From: an uncultured Gammaproteobacteria bacterium
GTDB taxonomy: Bacteria > Pseudomonadota > Gammaproteobacteria > Arenicellales > Poriferihabitantaceae
Reading direction: 5' to 3'
NCBI GenBank assembly: GCA_938021685.1
Contig: CALIFM010000157.1
Coordinates: 1-12,096, forward strand
Length of the DNA: 12,096 nt
The notes under the pieces are model-generated. The model did not search any database and was not told where the DNA came from. It worked only from the letters and a program-made list of their open reading frames with translations. How positions within the stretch are numbered: the first letter of the stretch is position 1; each line of letters starts with the position of its first letter. Below are positions 1-7,035 of the stretch, one piece after another. The position numbers and the translations under genes were made by a program.

Positions 1-777
1 CTCAGCCTCACGCCCCGCCGCCTGCGCAAAACCCTTACCTTCCCCCGCATAAATAATCCCGCGCGAAGAATTAATCATCAGCCCCGCACCTTGGCTGTCT
101 AGGCCGTGCTTAAGCACCGCTGCCAAGTCGCCGCCCTGCGCGCCCACTCCCGGCACCAGCAGCGGCATGTCCCCCACAATGGCGCGAATGTCGGCCAGCT
201 CTTCAGGATAAGTAGCCCCAACCACCAAAGCCATTTGCTGGTTTTGATTCCACTGCACCGCACTTCTGGCAACATGCTTAGCCACTGTTTCACCATCGGC
301 CATCAAGCCTTGAAACTCGCCACTGCCTGAATTTGAGGTGCGACAAAGCGCTACCACACCTTTGTCAGCATATTGCAAATACGGTTCGATAGTATCGCCG
401 CCCATATAAGGGTTAACAGTAAGCGCGTCAGCCCCATAACGCTCAAACGCCTCTTTGGCATACATATCGGCCGTTGCGCCAATGTCACCGCGCTTAGCGT
501 CCAAGATAACCGGTAGCATGGAGTAATGATGTTTGACATACGCAATGGTTTGCTCCAATTCTCGCTCAGCGCCCACGGCAGCATAATAAGCAATTTGCGG
601 CTTAAAGCAACAAGCGAATTCTGCCGTAGCATCCACAATACTTTGATTAAAAGCCAAAATAGCTTTATTACCACTGCCTAAATGAGCAGGTAAGCGCTTA
701 GGGTCAGGGTCCAGCCCCACACACAGCAAAGAATTTTGCGTTTGCCAAGCTTGCTGAATTAAATCGATAAACTTCAT
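1..777 (-). CDS. pyrF: Orotidine 5'-phosphate decarboxylase, type 2 (3' end cut by window edge)
   Basis: Decarboxylates OMP to UMP, the last step of de novo pyrimidine synthesis, in the cytoplasm. I read 259 codons from the ATG at 777 to the left edge with no stop; the family's type 2 branch is usually about 270-280 residues, so only a short tail is missing. Seen in the translation: a GLDPDP start motif (residues 21-26), the catalytic charged network D93-A-K95-R-G-D98 in ILDAKRGDIGATAD, a phosphate-side RTSNSGS (146-152), VVGATYPEEL (185-194), VPGVGAQGGD (208-217) and INSSRGIIYA near the end. These longer motifs separate type 2 from the short E. coli-type PyrF. The ATG overlaps the truD stop as ATGA and has no evident Shine-Dalgarno sequence, so translation is probably coupled to truD. 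Family assignment is firm. Confidence 0.93.
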   Translation of the reverse strand, partial: MKFIDLIQQAWQTQNSLLCVGLDPDPKRLPAHLGSGNKAILAFNQSIVDATAEFACCFKPQIAYYAAVGAERELEQTIAYVKHHYSMLPVILDAKRGDIGATADMYAKEAFERYGADALTVNPYMGGDTIEPYLQYADKGVVALCRTSNSGSGEFQGLMADGETVAKHVARSAVQWNQNQQMALVVGATYPEELADIRAIVGDMPLLVPGVGAQGGDLAAVLKHGLDSQGAGLMINSSRGIIYAGEGKGFAQAAGREAE

Positions 778-1802
778 GCTTGTATTTTAACAACTTCGCG
801 TAGCATTGCGGTGGCAAAAGTGCCTTTGGGTAAAGTAAATTTAAGCTGTAGGCTGCAATCATCCAACCAATGATACTGCAAGCTTTGCACCAGCAAACGT
901 AACGAACGCCGCCCTTGCTTTAAGCCGTGTGCACACAAACCATCAGCAAACGCTGCATTGGCCTCCACAACGGACTGCTCTAAAGCCAAACAAGCGCCTT
1001 TCGCAACATGCCTTCCCTTGCCCCACAATGGGCCAGACGGGTGAATATCCCCTTGCACCAAGCGTTCAGCTAAATCCGTTTCGCTTCCATTTGGCACGAA
1101 AAAGCTATTGCTGCCTGCCAGCATCATCACTTCGCCGCCCATCGCTTTCTGCCAATCGCCCGCTGCTACTCTTGCTGATAGCACTTGATTAAACAAATAA
1201 GACCGCGCCGCTGACAAAGCCATGCTGCGCTGCACACGTCCAAGTTTAGCTTGTTGCACAAACAGCTTTTGCGCTTGCAACAAATTGTTGCCGTGCTTGC
1301 CAAAACGCTGTGCACCAAAATAATTTGGCACGCCATTCTGGCTTATACGCACTATATTAAGCTCAATCTCGTCTACATCGCCCACCAAATCACGCACAAT
1401 GATGCAAAATTCATTCGCCTGATGGCTACCACGCTTAAGTTTAGACGTATGCCGCCTACTATTCAGCACTTGGATACCATCGCCATTAAGCGCAGTCATA
1501 TCAAACTCATTTTGCTCTAATGGGGCACTAAACCACTGCCTTGTGACGGCCGCTTTATCCTTTAAGCCGCTATACCCCACATCCGCCACCTTACAACCAA
1601 CAGCACTAGCAATTTGCTCAGCCACATCGATGCTATTGCGGTGCTGCTTTTCAACATACAACCATAAGTGCGCACCCTCGCCACGCGGACTGAAACCCAA
1701 GTGCTCAGTCACTTTGAAATCCGCAGCACTCTGCCGAATAACACCTGTGGCCGTAGGTGCATAAGCAGTCGGCAATTGCTCAAAATCGGTTTGTAGATTC
1801 AC
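774..1802 (-). CDS. truD: tRNA pseudouridine(13) synthase TruD
   Basis: Isomerises U13 of tRNA (in E. coli, tRNA-Glu) to pseudouridine. The protein is 342 residues, close to E. coli TruD (about 349). The N-terminal part shows FKVTEHLGFSPRGEGAHLWL; the catalytic motif GYSGLKDKAAVTRQ (residues 77-90) carries the nucleophile at D82; NYFGAQRFGKHGNN (159-172) is the second TruD signature. The start is a GTG (1802-1800) with a modest AGG about 8 bases upstream; no better ATG fits before the conserved N-terminus. Its TGA stop overlaps the pyrF ATG by 4 bases, so the two genes are co-transcribed. In many gammaproteobacteria truD sits with ispF, surE and pcm, so this pairing with pyrF is a different arrangement. 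Transcription diverges from the rhodanese gene on the other strand. Confidence 0.95.
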   Translation of the reverse strand: MNLQTDFEQLPTAYAPTATGVIRQSAADFKVTEHLGFSPRGEGAHLWLYVEKQHRNSIDVAEQIASAVGCKVADVGYSGLKDKAAVTRQWFSAPLEQNEFDMTALNGDGIQVLNSRRHTSKLKRGSHQANEFCIIVRDLVGDVDEIELNIVRISQNGVPNYFGAQRFGKHGNNLLQAQKLFVQQAKLGRVQRSMALSAARSYLFNQVLSARVAAGDWQKAMGGEVMMLAGSNSFFVPNGSETDLAERLVQGDIHPSGPLWGKGRHVAKGACLALEQSVVEANAAFADGLCAHGLKQGRRSLRLLVQSLQYHWLDDCSLQLKFTLPKGTFATAMLREVVKIQA

Positions 1803-1906
1803 TGGACCTAAAAGAACATTCTTAGAAAATTGTGGGTTTACTCACGGATACTTTAGTTTACCATTAGCCTTACGCTAAATTATCGTTACCACACTGCAAA
1901 ACGCTC
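1803..1906. promoter_or_regulatory. Divergent intergenic region between truD and the rhodanese gene
   Basis: This 104-base AT-rich gap separates two divergently transcribed genes, so it should hold the promoters of both truD-pyrF and the rhodanese. I could not pick a convincing -35/-10 pair on either strand. A TAAATTAT stretch about 25 bases before the rhodanese ATG is only a weak -10 candidate. No strong hairpin or operator-like repeat is visible. The assignment is from position only. Confidence 0.35.
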
Positions 1907-2716
1907 ATGACAACAAACAGCTTTGTAATCCAACCCGATGAGGCCGAAGCGCTTATCAAGCAAGAAGCGCCCTTGGTGATCGATCTCAGCAACACGCAAA
2001 ATTATGCGCAGCAGCATATCCCCAGCGCCGTAAACTTGGCCTATGAGCACCTCATTGACGGCCAAGCACCTGCACCCGGCAACCTGCCTTCAATAGAACG
2101 TTTGCAAGCGCTGCACCAAGCCTTAGGCATTGACCCACAAGCCCCTGTGCTAGTATACGATGACGAAGGTAATGGCCGTGCCTGTCGTTTTATTTGGACC
2201 TTAGACTGCGTGGGTGTGCATAATTATCGTTTGATTGATGGGGGCATGCATAGCTGGGTAAACGAAGGACACCCCACAGAGCAGACAGTCAACCACCCTC
2301 ATGCCAGCCAAGCAATTGAACTAAAAGTCGACCCTACTCCAATAGCCGATAAAGCGGCAGTACTAGCCGCCATCGAAGAACCTAACACCGTCATTCTAGA
2401 TGTGCGTACCCCAGAAGAATATCACGGGCAACGCGGCGGTAGTCGTTTTGGGCATATCCCCAGTGCAGTACATTTAAATTGGCTAGATACCTTAGATCAA
2501 AACCGCAACTTACGGTTTTTGCCGGATAAGCAGCTACTAGACAAGTACGCACAGATAGGAGTGACGCCAGATAAAAAAATCATCGCCCACTGCCAAACCA
2601 ACCACCGCTCGGCACACACCTATGCCTTGCTCAAGCATTTAGAATTTAAAGATGTAAAAGCTTACGGCGGTTCGTGGGCTGAATGGAGCGCTGACTTAAG
2701 TTTACCGATTGAATAA
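1907..2716 (+). CDS. rhdA: Two-domain sulfurtransferase (rhodanese, RhdA type)
   Basis: Transfers sulfane sulfur from thiosulfate (or a related donor) to a thiophilic acceptor through a cysteine persulfide. The 269-residue protein has two rhodanese domains. The N-terminal one (about 5-125) has the fold signature DLSNTQNYAQQHIPSAVNL but an acidic YDDEGNGRA loop in place of the cysteine, so it is the usual inactive domain. The C-terminal one (about 145-268) has DVRTPEEYHGQRGGSRFGHIP and the active loop C229-Q-T-N-H-R234. That loop is nearly the CQTHHR loop of Azotobacter and Pseudomonas RhdA and unlike the CG-type loop of SseA mercaptopyruvate sulfurtransferases, so I favour the RhdA subtype. 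The true acceptor is unknown. There is no signal peptide, so it is cytoplasmic. It ends 3 bases before the convergent membrane-protein gene. Confidence 0.85.
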   Translation: MTTNSFVIQPDEAEALIKQEAPLVIDLSNTQNYAQQHIPSAVNLAYEHLIDGQAPAPGNLPSIERLQALHQALGIDPQAPVLVYDDEGNGRACRFIWTLDCVGVHNYRLIDGGMHSWVNEGHPTEQTVNHPHASQAIELKVDPTPIADKAAVLAAIEEPNTVILDVRTPEEYHGQRGGSRFGHIPSAVHLNWLDTLDQNRNLRFLPDKQLLDKYAQIGVTPDKKIIAHCQTNHRSAHTYALLKHLEFKDVKAYGGSWAEWSADLSLPIE

Positions 2717-2719
2717 TTC

Positions 2720-3364
2720 TTAAAACAAGCCGCTTTGCGCTAAGCCATCAAAGATAAATTGCACCGCCAAAGCGGCAAGCAATACACCTATAACGCGATT
2801 CAAAATCGATAGGCCTGATTCACCAAAAAGGCGCTGCAACCACGCAGCCGCCAGCAGGCAAACAAGGGTAAGCAGCAAAACGCTGATCAACGCCGCCACA
2901 ATAGCCAATTCTTGTTGCACTACCCCACCTGCATTGGCATGCAACAAGATGATCATACCGATACCACCAGGGCCTGCAATCAAAGGGGTGGCCAGCGGAA
3001 ACACCGTAATATCTTGCTTGGGCTTACTCTTCGCCTCTGTTTCAAGGCCTAACTCTTGATCGGTTTGATGCGGGCTTTCTTGAAACACCATGCTAATGCC
3101 AAGCAACAACAGCAGAATACCACCCGATGTGCGCAACGCCGCCAAGGAGATACCCAAGTGCTTTAGAAAAAAGTCACCTACAACCATAAACACTAACATC
3201 AATACAGTGGCAATCAGTACTGCTTTAATAGCGATACTGCGGCGCTCTTTAGGGCTATGGCTAGGCGTTAAGCTAGCAAAAATAATTGCGTTGCCAATCG
3301 GATCAATCAAGGCAAACAACGAAGTTAAAGCAATCACAAATTGCTCAGAAAAAATCGGGCTCAT
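2720..3364 (-). CDS. MarC/YchE-family integral membrane protein
   Basis: A 214-residue inner-membrane protein with about six hydrophobic segments in two halves, joined by a charged loop (roughly residues 96-118, rich in E, K and Q). The family signatures are ALIDPIGNAIIFASLTP (18-34) in the first half and DITVFPLATPLIAGPGGIG at the start of the second. The family is known as MarC or NAAT. E. coli MarC was once linked to multiple antibiotic resistance but this was not supported; some archaeal members have been reported to move neutral amino acids. The substrate here cannot be told. The start at 3364 has no obvious ribosome binding site. It lies 63 bases downstream of queE in the same direction and could be the last gene of that run. 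It converges with the rhodanese gene with only 3 bases between stops. Confidence 0.85.
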   Translation of the reverse strand: MSPIFSEQFVIALTSLFALIDPIGNAIIFASLTPSHSPKERRSIAIKAVLIATVLMLVFMVVGDFFLKHLGISLAALRTSGGILLLLLGISMVFQESPHQTDQELGLETEAKSKPKQDITVFPLATPLIAGPGGIGMIILLHANAGGVVQQELAIVAALISVLLLTLVCLLAAAWLQRLFGESGLSILNRVIGVLLAALAVQFIFDGLAQSGLF

Positions 3365-3427
3365 TTTAATAACTGCTAGACAATGACTACTAAATAGCTA
3401 GCGCAAACTTGATCAAGTCGCGCCGCC

Positions 3428-4081
3428 TTAACGAATACCCAGCAGTTTATGCGTTTGCAGGCTTAAATGCCACTGCGGATGAGCCAAACAATAGTCTAGT
3501 GCTGCCTGAGTATTGCTCTCCGTATGATCGCTTTCCATTGGCTGTAAATAAAAGCGTTTGAAATCTAACTTTGCAAATTGCTGCGGCATCGCATCTGGTT
3601 GCGGATAGACTAATTTGAGCTCATCGCCTTGCTGCTGCACTAAATCAGCGCAGCCCTTAGGGCTCACGCAAAGCCAATCAATGCCCTTCGGCGCAGCGAT
3701 GGTGCCATTAGTTTCTACTCCCACCTCAAAACCGCTGTTATGCATGGCGTTTATCAGCGACTCGTCCAACTGCAAAAGTGGCTCACCACCTGTAAAAACC
3801 ACGTAAGGTCGCAGTTGATTGCTAGCCATTCCTTTTGCCTCAATTGGCCAAAAGCTACTTAAGTGAGAGGCCAACTTTATTGCGTCAACAAACTTACCAC
3901 CACCTAAGCCGTCTACCCCAACAAAATCGGTATCACAGAAATCACATTGAGCGCTAGCGCGGTCACGCTCAAGACCCGACCACAAGTTACAGCCTGCAAA
4001 ACGGCAAAACACAGTGGGGCGGCCAGCCTGCGCACCTTCACCTTGCAAAGAATAGAATGCTTCTTTAATCGAATAAGTCAC
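3428..4081 (-). CDS. queE: 7-carboxy-7-deazaguanine synthase QueE (radical SAM)
   Basis: Radical SAM enzyme that converts 6-carboxy-5,6,7,8-tetrahydropterin to 7-carboxy-7-deazaguanine in queuosine precursor synthesis. It is 217 residues. The N-terminus EAFYSLQGEGAQAGRPTVFCR is the substrate-binding signature. The [4Fe-4S] ligands are C31, C46 and C49, a CX14CX2C spacing instead of the classic CX3CX2C; the same expanded spacing is known in Burkholderia multivorans QueE. The SAM-binding GGEP is at 98-101, and the C-terminus WHLSLQTHKLLGIR is typical. The start is GTG at 4081, preceded at about 7 bases by a GAGGGTGG Shine-Dalgarno-like stretch, which supports it. It lies 26 bases after the queD stop, so it is very likely co-transcribed with queD and queC. 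Confidence 0.94.
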   Translation of the reverse strand: MTYSIKEAFYSLQGEGAQAGRPTVFCRFAGCNLWSGLERDRASAQCDFCDTDFVGVDGLGGGKFVDAIKLASHLSSFWPIEAKGMASNQLRPYVVFTGGEPLLQLDESLINAMHNSGFEVGVETNGTIAAPKGIDWLCVSPKGCADLVQQQGDELKLVYPQPDAMPQQFAKLDFKRFYLQPMESDHTESNTQAALDYCLAHPQWHLSLQTHKLLGIR

Positions 4082-4107
4082 GTTTCAACCACCCTCACGA
4101 TGCAACC

Positions 4108-5199
4108 TTATATGGGCAGTGCCGGTGAAGCCGGCCCCCAATTAAGCACCGTTCCATTGCCCTGCTGCTCGTATAAATCAATACGATTCATCTGCGGCAA
4201 GCTAGGCGCAAGTAGCTGCTTAATTAGCAACGCAATGTCACGGGTGCTGCCTTCTTGCAGAGATTCTATCTTGCTCAAATCATGGTGATCCAACTGTTCA
4301 ACCACTGGCTTAAAGCGTAATTTCACATCACCATAATCGACTGTCCAGCCCATCACGGTATCCAGCGGCGCTTGCACATGCAGACGCGCTAAATAACTAT
4401 GACCATGCAGCTGAGAAAATGGGCTGTCTTGCGGTGCTTTTTTAAGACGTATCGCGCTGTCAAAGTTAAACTCCTTCCAAATCCTAAACTCGACGCCATC
4501 ATAATGACTGCCTGCAGTTGCCGTCTCATAGACCGACACCCAAGATAACGCTGAAAAGCTTGGTTTAAGCTTTTGCCATATCCACGCGCAAAGCCGTTCA
4601 CTTGTTGGGTTTTCAAGGCCTTTGATATCATTTAAGCAACGTAAATGCAGTTGCGGCTGTAAGGTTGCCCATTGCTGTTCTAGCACATCAAGGTCAACCC
4701 CCATTGCTTGCTGATTAAGGCTCTGGTGGGCATGCAAAATCACTTCAAAACCATGCCCATGCATGCGCCCACACTGATGGCCAGCAGGCACATTAGGTAA
4801 CTGGTGCGCTGCTTCAAAACGAAATCGCTTCCAGCTATGGGCCACTCCTTGTTGATCAATATCCACCCCTTCGTGCGCAGTGCTTTGCACGCCAATTTTG
4901 TCAATGCTAGCACCCTGCCACTGCGTATCAAGCCAACGCGCAATATTTTCGTTGGTCGGTGTTTCAATAATGTCGTTTAAATAACGATGATCGAGCGGCG
5001 CCACTTTTTGCTGCAACAAGGTTTGCAAATCAGTAACTTCTGCACCAGAGAAATGCGCCCAATCGCTGGGCAAGCTAGCACGCACCCGCGCCAGATAACT
5101 ATGCCCATGCAAACGTCTTGCTGCACTACCTTCGGGCAAGCTATCAATTTTGCAAGCCGCTTCAAATGGCGCACTGGCCACAGTGTAACATTCGGTCAT
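4108..5199 (-). CDS. queD: Triple-domain QueD-like protein (6-carboxy-tetrahydropterin synthase)
   Basis: Expected to convert 7,8-dihydroneopterin triphosphate to 6-carboxy-tetrahydropterin. Usual QueD is about 120 residues; this is 363, with three QueD/PTPS domains at about 1-115, 122-236 and 239-354. Domain 2 is closest to E. coli QueD: FRFEAAHQLPNVPAGHQCGRMHGH has zinc ligands H132, H147, H149 and catalytic C143, and E225 is the pterin anchor; but the Asp-His pair is replaced by H185-L186. Domain 1 keeps HGH (31-33) and D70-H71, but has C16 for the first histidine, A27 for the cysteine and S106 for the glutamate. Domain 3 keeps HGH (265-267), D304-H305 and E344, but has I250 and F261. So no domain is complete alone, while the set is complete together. 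It lies between queC (39-base gap) and queE (26-base gap), which supports a role in the pathway. The fold assignment is sure; activity is inferred. Confidence 0.9.
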   Translation of the reverse strand: MTECYTVASAPFEAACKIDSLPEGSAARRLHGHSYLARVRASLPSDWAHFSGAEVTDLQTLLQQKVAPLDHRYLNDIIETPTNENIARWLDTQWQGASIDKIGVQSTAHEGVDIDQQGVAHSWKRFRFEAAHQLPNVPAGHQCGRMHGHGFEVILHAHQSLNQQAMGVDLDVLEQQWATLQPQLHLRCLNDIKGLENPTSERLCAWIWQKLKPSFSALSWVSVYETATAGSHYDGVEFRIWKEFNFDSAIRLKKAPQDSPFSQLHGHSYLARLHVQAPLDTVMGWTVDYGDVKLRFKPVVEQLDHHDLSKIESLQEGSTRDIALLIKQLLAPSLPQMNRIDLYEQQGNGTVLNWGPASPALPI

Positions 5200-5238
5200 A
5201 TCAAGCAGATTAACTGATGCGGCAATCTAATACCGAAA

Positions 5239-5979
5239 TTAATCAAATGTCGCTAACAACGGGTCACGCATCCCTGCCTGCTCAAAACCAGCTATGCGCA
5301 ATTGGCAAGCATCACATTCACCGCAAGGCTTACCATTGTCCGCTGGGTCATAACAACTGTTAGTTTGCGCATAATCGACACCCAGCTCTATACCTGTCTG
5401 CACAATCTGCGCCTTACTCATATACTGCAATGGAGCAAGTATTTTGACACCTTCATTTTCCGTGCCAAGCTGAGTAGCTAAATTAGCCATAGATTCAAAC
5501 GCAGTAATAAACTCAGGCCGGCAATCAGGGTAGCCGCTGTAATCCACTGCATTCACACCTACAAAAATGGCGTTTGCTTTAAGTACTTCAGCCCATGCTA
5601 AAGCATAAGACAAAAATATCGTATTACGCGCAGGCACATAAGTGATCGGAATGCCTTCACCCATTTGTGCTTCATCGCGCCCTTTCGGCACAGCGATACT
5701 ATCGTCTGTTAAGGCCGAGCCACCGAACTGGCGCAGATCTATGTTCACAATTTGATGATCAACCACCGAATATTGCTTAGCAACGCGCGCAGCAGCAGCA
5801 AGTTCAGTGGTATGGCGCTGCCCGTAAGCAAATGATAAGGCATACAGTGCATAACCTTGCTGCTGCGCCATTGCCATGACGGTAGTAGAATCTAAACCAC
5901 CACTGAGCAGAACAATGGCCCTAGAAATGGCCTTGGGCGCTTGTTCCGAAGCGTTATCTACCATAGCGCAGACGTGCAA
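5239..5979 (-). CDS. queC: 7-cyano-7-deazaguanine synthase QueC
   Basis: ATP-dependent enzyme that turns 7-carboxy-7-deazaguanine and ammonia into preQ0 (7-cyano-7-deazaguanine). The PP-loop S26-G-G-L-D-S-T-T33 binds ATP; YVPARNTIFLSYALAWAE, GVNAVDYSGYPDCRPEF and the C-terminal zinc site C209, C219, C222, C225 (in SCYDPADNGKPCGECDAC) are all QueC signatures. Length is normal (about 230-246). The start is uncertain: the longest frame begins at a TTG (5979), with a weak AGAAAG upstream; an in-frame ATG at 5964 gives a start closer to the family norm but lacks a Shine-Dalgarno sequence. Only 5 bases separate the TTG from the stop of the upstream membrane-protein gene, so queC is probably read from that transcript and has no leader of its own. 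Confidence 0.95.
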   Translation of the reverse strand: MHVCAMVDNASEQAPKAISRAIVLLSGGLDSTTVMAMAQQQGYALYALSFAYGQRHTTELAAAARVAKQYSVVDHQIVNIDLRQFGGSALTDDSIAVPKGRDEAQMGEGIPITYVPARNTIFLSYALAWAEVLKANAIFVGVNAVDYSGYPDCRPEFITAFESMANLATQLGTENEGVKILAPLQYMSKAQIVQTGIELGVDYAQTNSCYDPADNGKPCGECDACQLRIAGFEQAGMRDPLLATFD

Positions 5980-5984
5980 ATCTA

Positions 5985-7007
5985 TCAGCTTTCTAACAAA
6001 GCAGCATAACGCTTGGTGCGCTCACTGCTTTGCAAACCAATCAGTACTAGCATGGTCAATGGTATCGACAAAAACATGCCTACAGGGCCTAAAATCCAGC
6101 CCCAAAAGGTTAAGGACACAAACACCACAAACGACGACAAATTGAGCTTGTTACCGATCAAACGGGTTTCAATAATTTGTCCAACTAAAATATTAATCGC
6201 CACATAACCTGCCAGCACCGAAACCGCCACCACCCAGCCTTGGTCAATTAGGCCAATTAAAATGGGCGCAACTGCCGCAATGGCCGACCCTAAATAGGGG
6301 ATGAAGTTAAGGAAAAAAGCCAAAATCGTCCATAAGGGAATATCATCGTAGCCAAAAACCCCCAGTAACAGTGCCACACAAAGTGCAGTGATGGCGCTAG
6401 CTACACTTTTCATTGCGAGATAATCCACAACTGTCTCACTAAAAAGAGTGAAATGCGGCAGAGACTCATCGGGGTTACTGAGCACTTTGCGCAGTTTATC
6501 TGGAAAATTCACCGCATCCACCAGCAAAAACAATACAGCAATGAATACGATTAAAGCATCGCCAACTAGACCGCTTAAGCCATTGAGCACGCGGTTAAAC
6601 ATACCCACTAAATTTTCAGGGCTAAGCACATTCAAGCCCGCTGCTTCTGGCAGACTGATACCTAAACCAGCTAGCCATTCACGCAAATTCTGATAAAGCA
6701 AAGTGAGCTTGACTTTATAACCTGGCAAATCAGAGCTGAATTCCGCCAACGAACCACTTAACCAAGCGACTAGCATGGCTCCTGCCAAACCTAACATCAC
6801 TAGCACTAAAGTCAACGCTAGCGCATTGGGCATGCCCTTATTACGCAGCCAGGTGATCATCGGCGAGCATACAATCGCCACAAAAATAGCCATCAAAAAT
6901 GGTGCCAGCAAACCACTAGCCGCACGCATGCCCGATAAAATAATGAACACCGCAGCCGTGATCAACAACGCCCGCCCTAAAGCAGAAAAATTAGCCTGCC
7001 CCAACAT
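5985..7007 (-). CDS. AI-2E family (PerM/YdiK-type) transporter
   Basis: A 340-residue polytopic inner-membrane protein of the AI-2E/PerM superfamily. It has an N-terminal pair of membrane helices (about 10-45), another around 60-88, a long soluble-looking segment (about 90-150) and a C-terminal helical bundle with the signatures FFLNFIPYLGSAIAAVAPIL, GYVAINILVGQIIETRLIG and LTFWGWILGPVGMFLSIPLTM. Members have been linked to export of autoinducer 2 or to Na+/H+ exchange; the substrate here cannot be told, and this name alone does not show quorum sensing. The start is odd: AAGGAG (minus strand, 7013-7008) directly abuts the ATG, with a TTG as the next codon. It lies 28 bases after the terC-like stop and 5 bases before queC. 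Confidence 0.88.
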   Translation of the reverse strand: MLGQANFSALGRALLITAAVFIILSGMRAASGLLAPFLMAIFVAIVCSPMITWLRNKGMPNALALTLVLVMLGLAGAMLVAWLSGSLAEFSSDLPGYKVKLTLLYQNLREWLAGLGISLPEAAGLNVLSPENLVGMFNRVLNGLSGLVGDALIVFIAVLFLLVDAVNFPDKLRKVLSNPDESLPHFTLFSETVVDYLAMKSVASAITALCVALLLGVFGYDDIPLWTILAFFLNFIPYLGSAIAAVAPILIGLIDQGWVVAVSVLAGYVAINILVGQIIETRLIGNKLNLSSFVVFVSLTFWGWILGPVGMFLSIPLTMLVLIGLQSSERTKRYAALLES

Positions 7008-7035
7008 CTCCTTAATGCCTCAGGATACGTTCAAT

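Noticed and set aside
255..265. Match to the Pasteurellaceae DNA uptake core (AAGTGCGGT) inside pyrF
   Set aside because: I noticed only one copy in 12 kb and the genes do not look like Pasteurellaceae, so it is most likely chance.
5200..5238. preQ1 riboswitch upstream of the que genes
   Set aside because: The gaps before queC, queD and queE are 5, 39 and 26 bases, too short for a leader, with no pseudoknot-like core; the larger gap at 7837-7977 has no match that I could see either.
5985..7007. Quorum-sensing interpretation of the AI-2E family gene
   Set aside because: The family name is historical and covers unrelated transport roles; no luxS or lsr genes are in the window.
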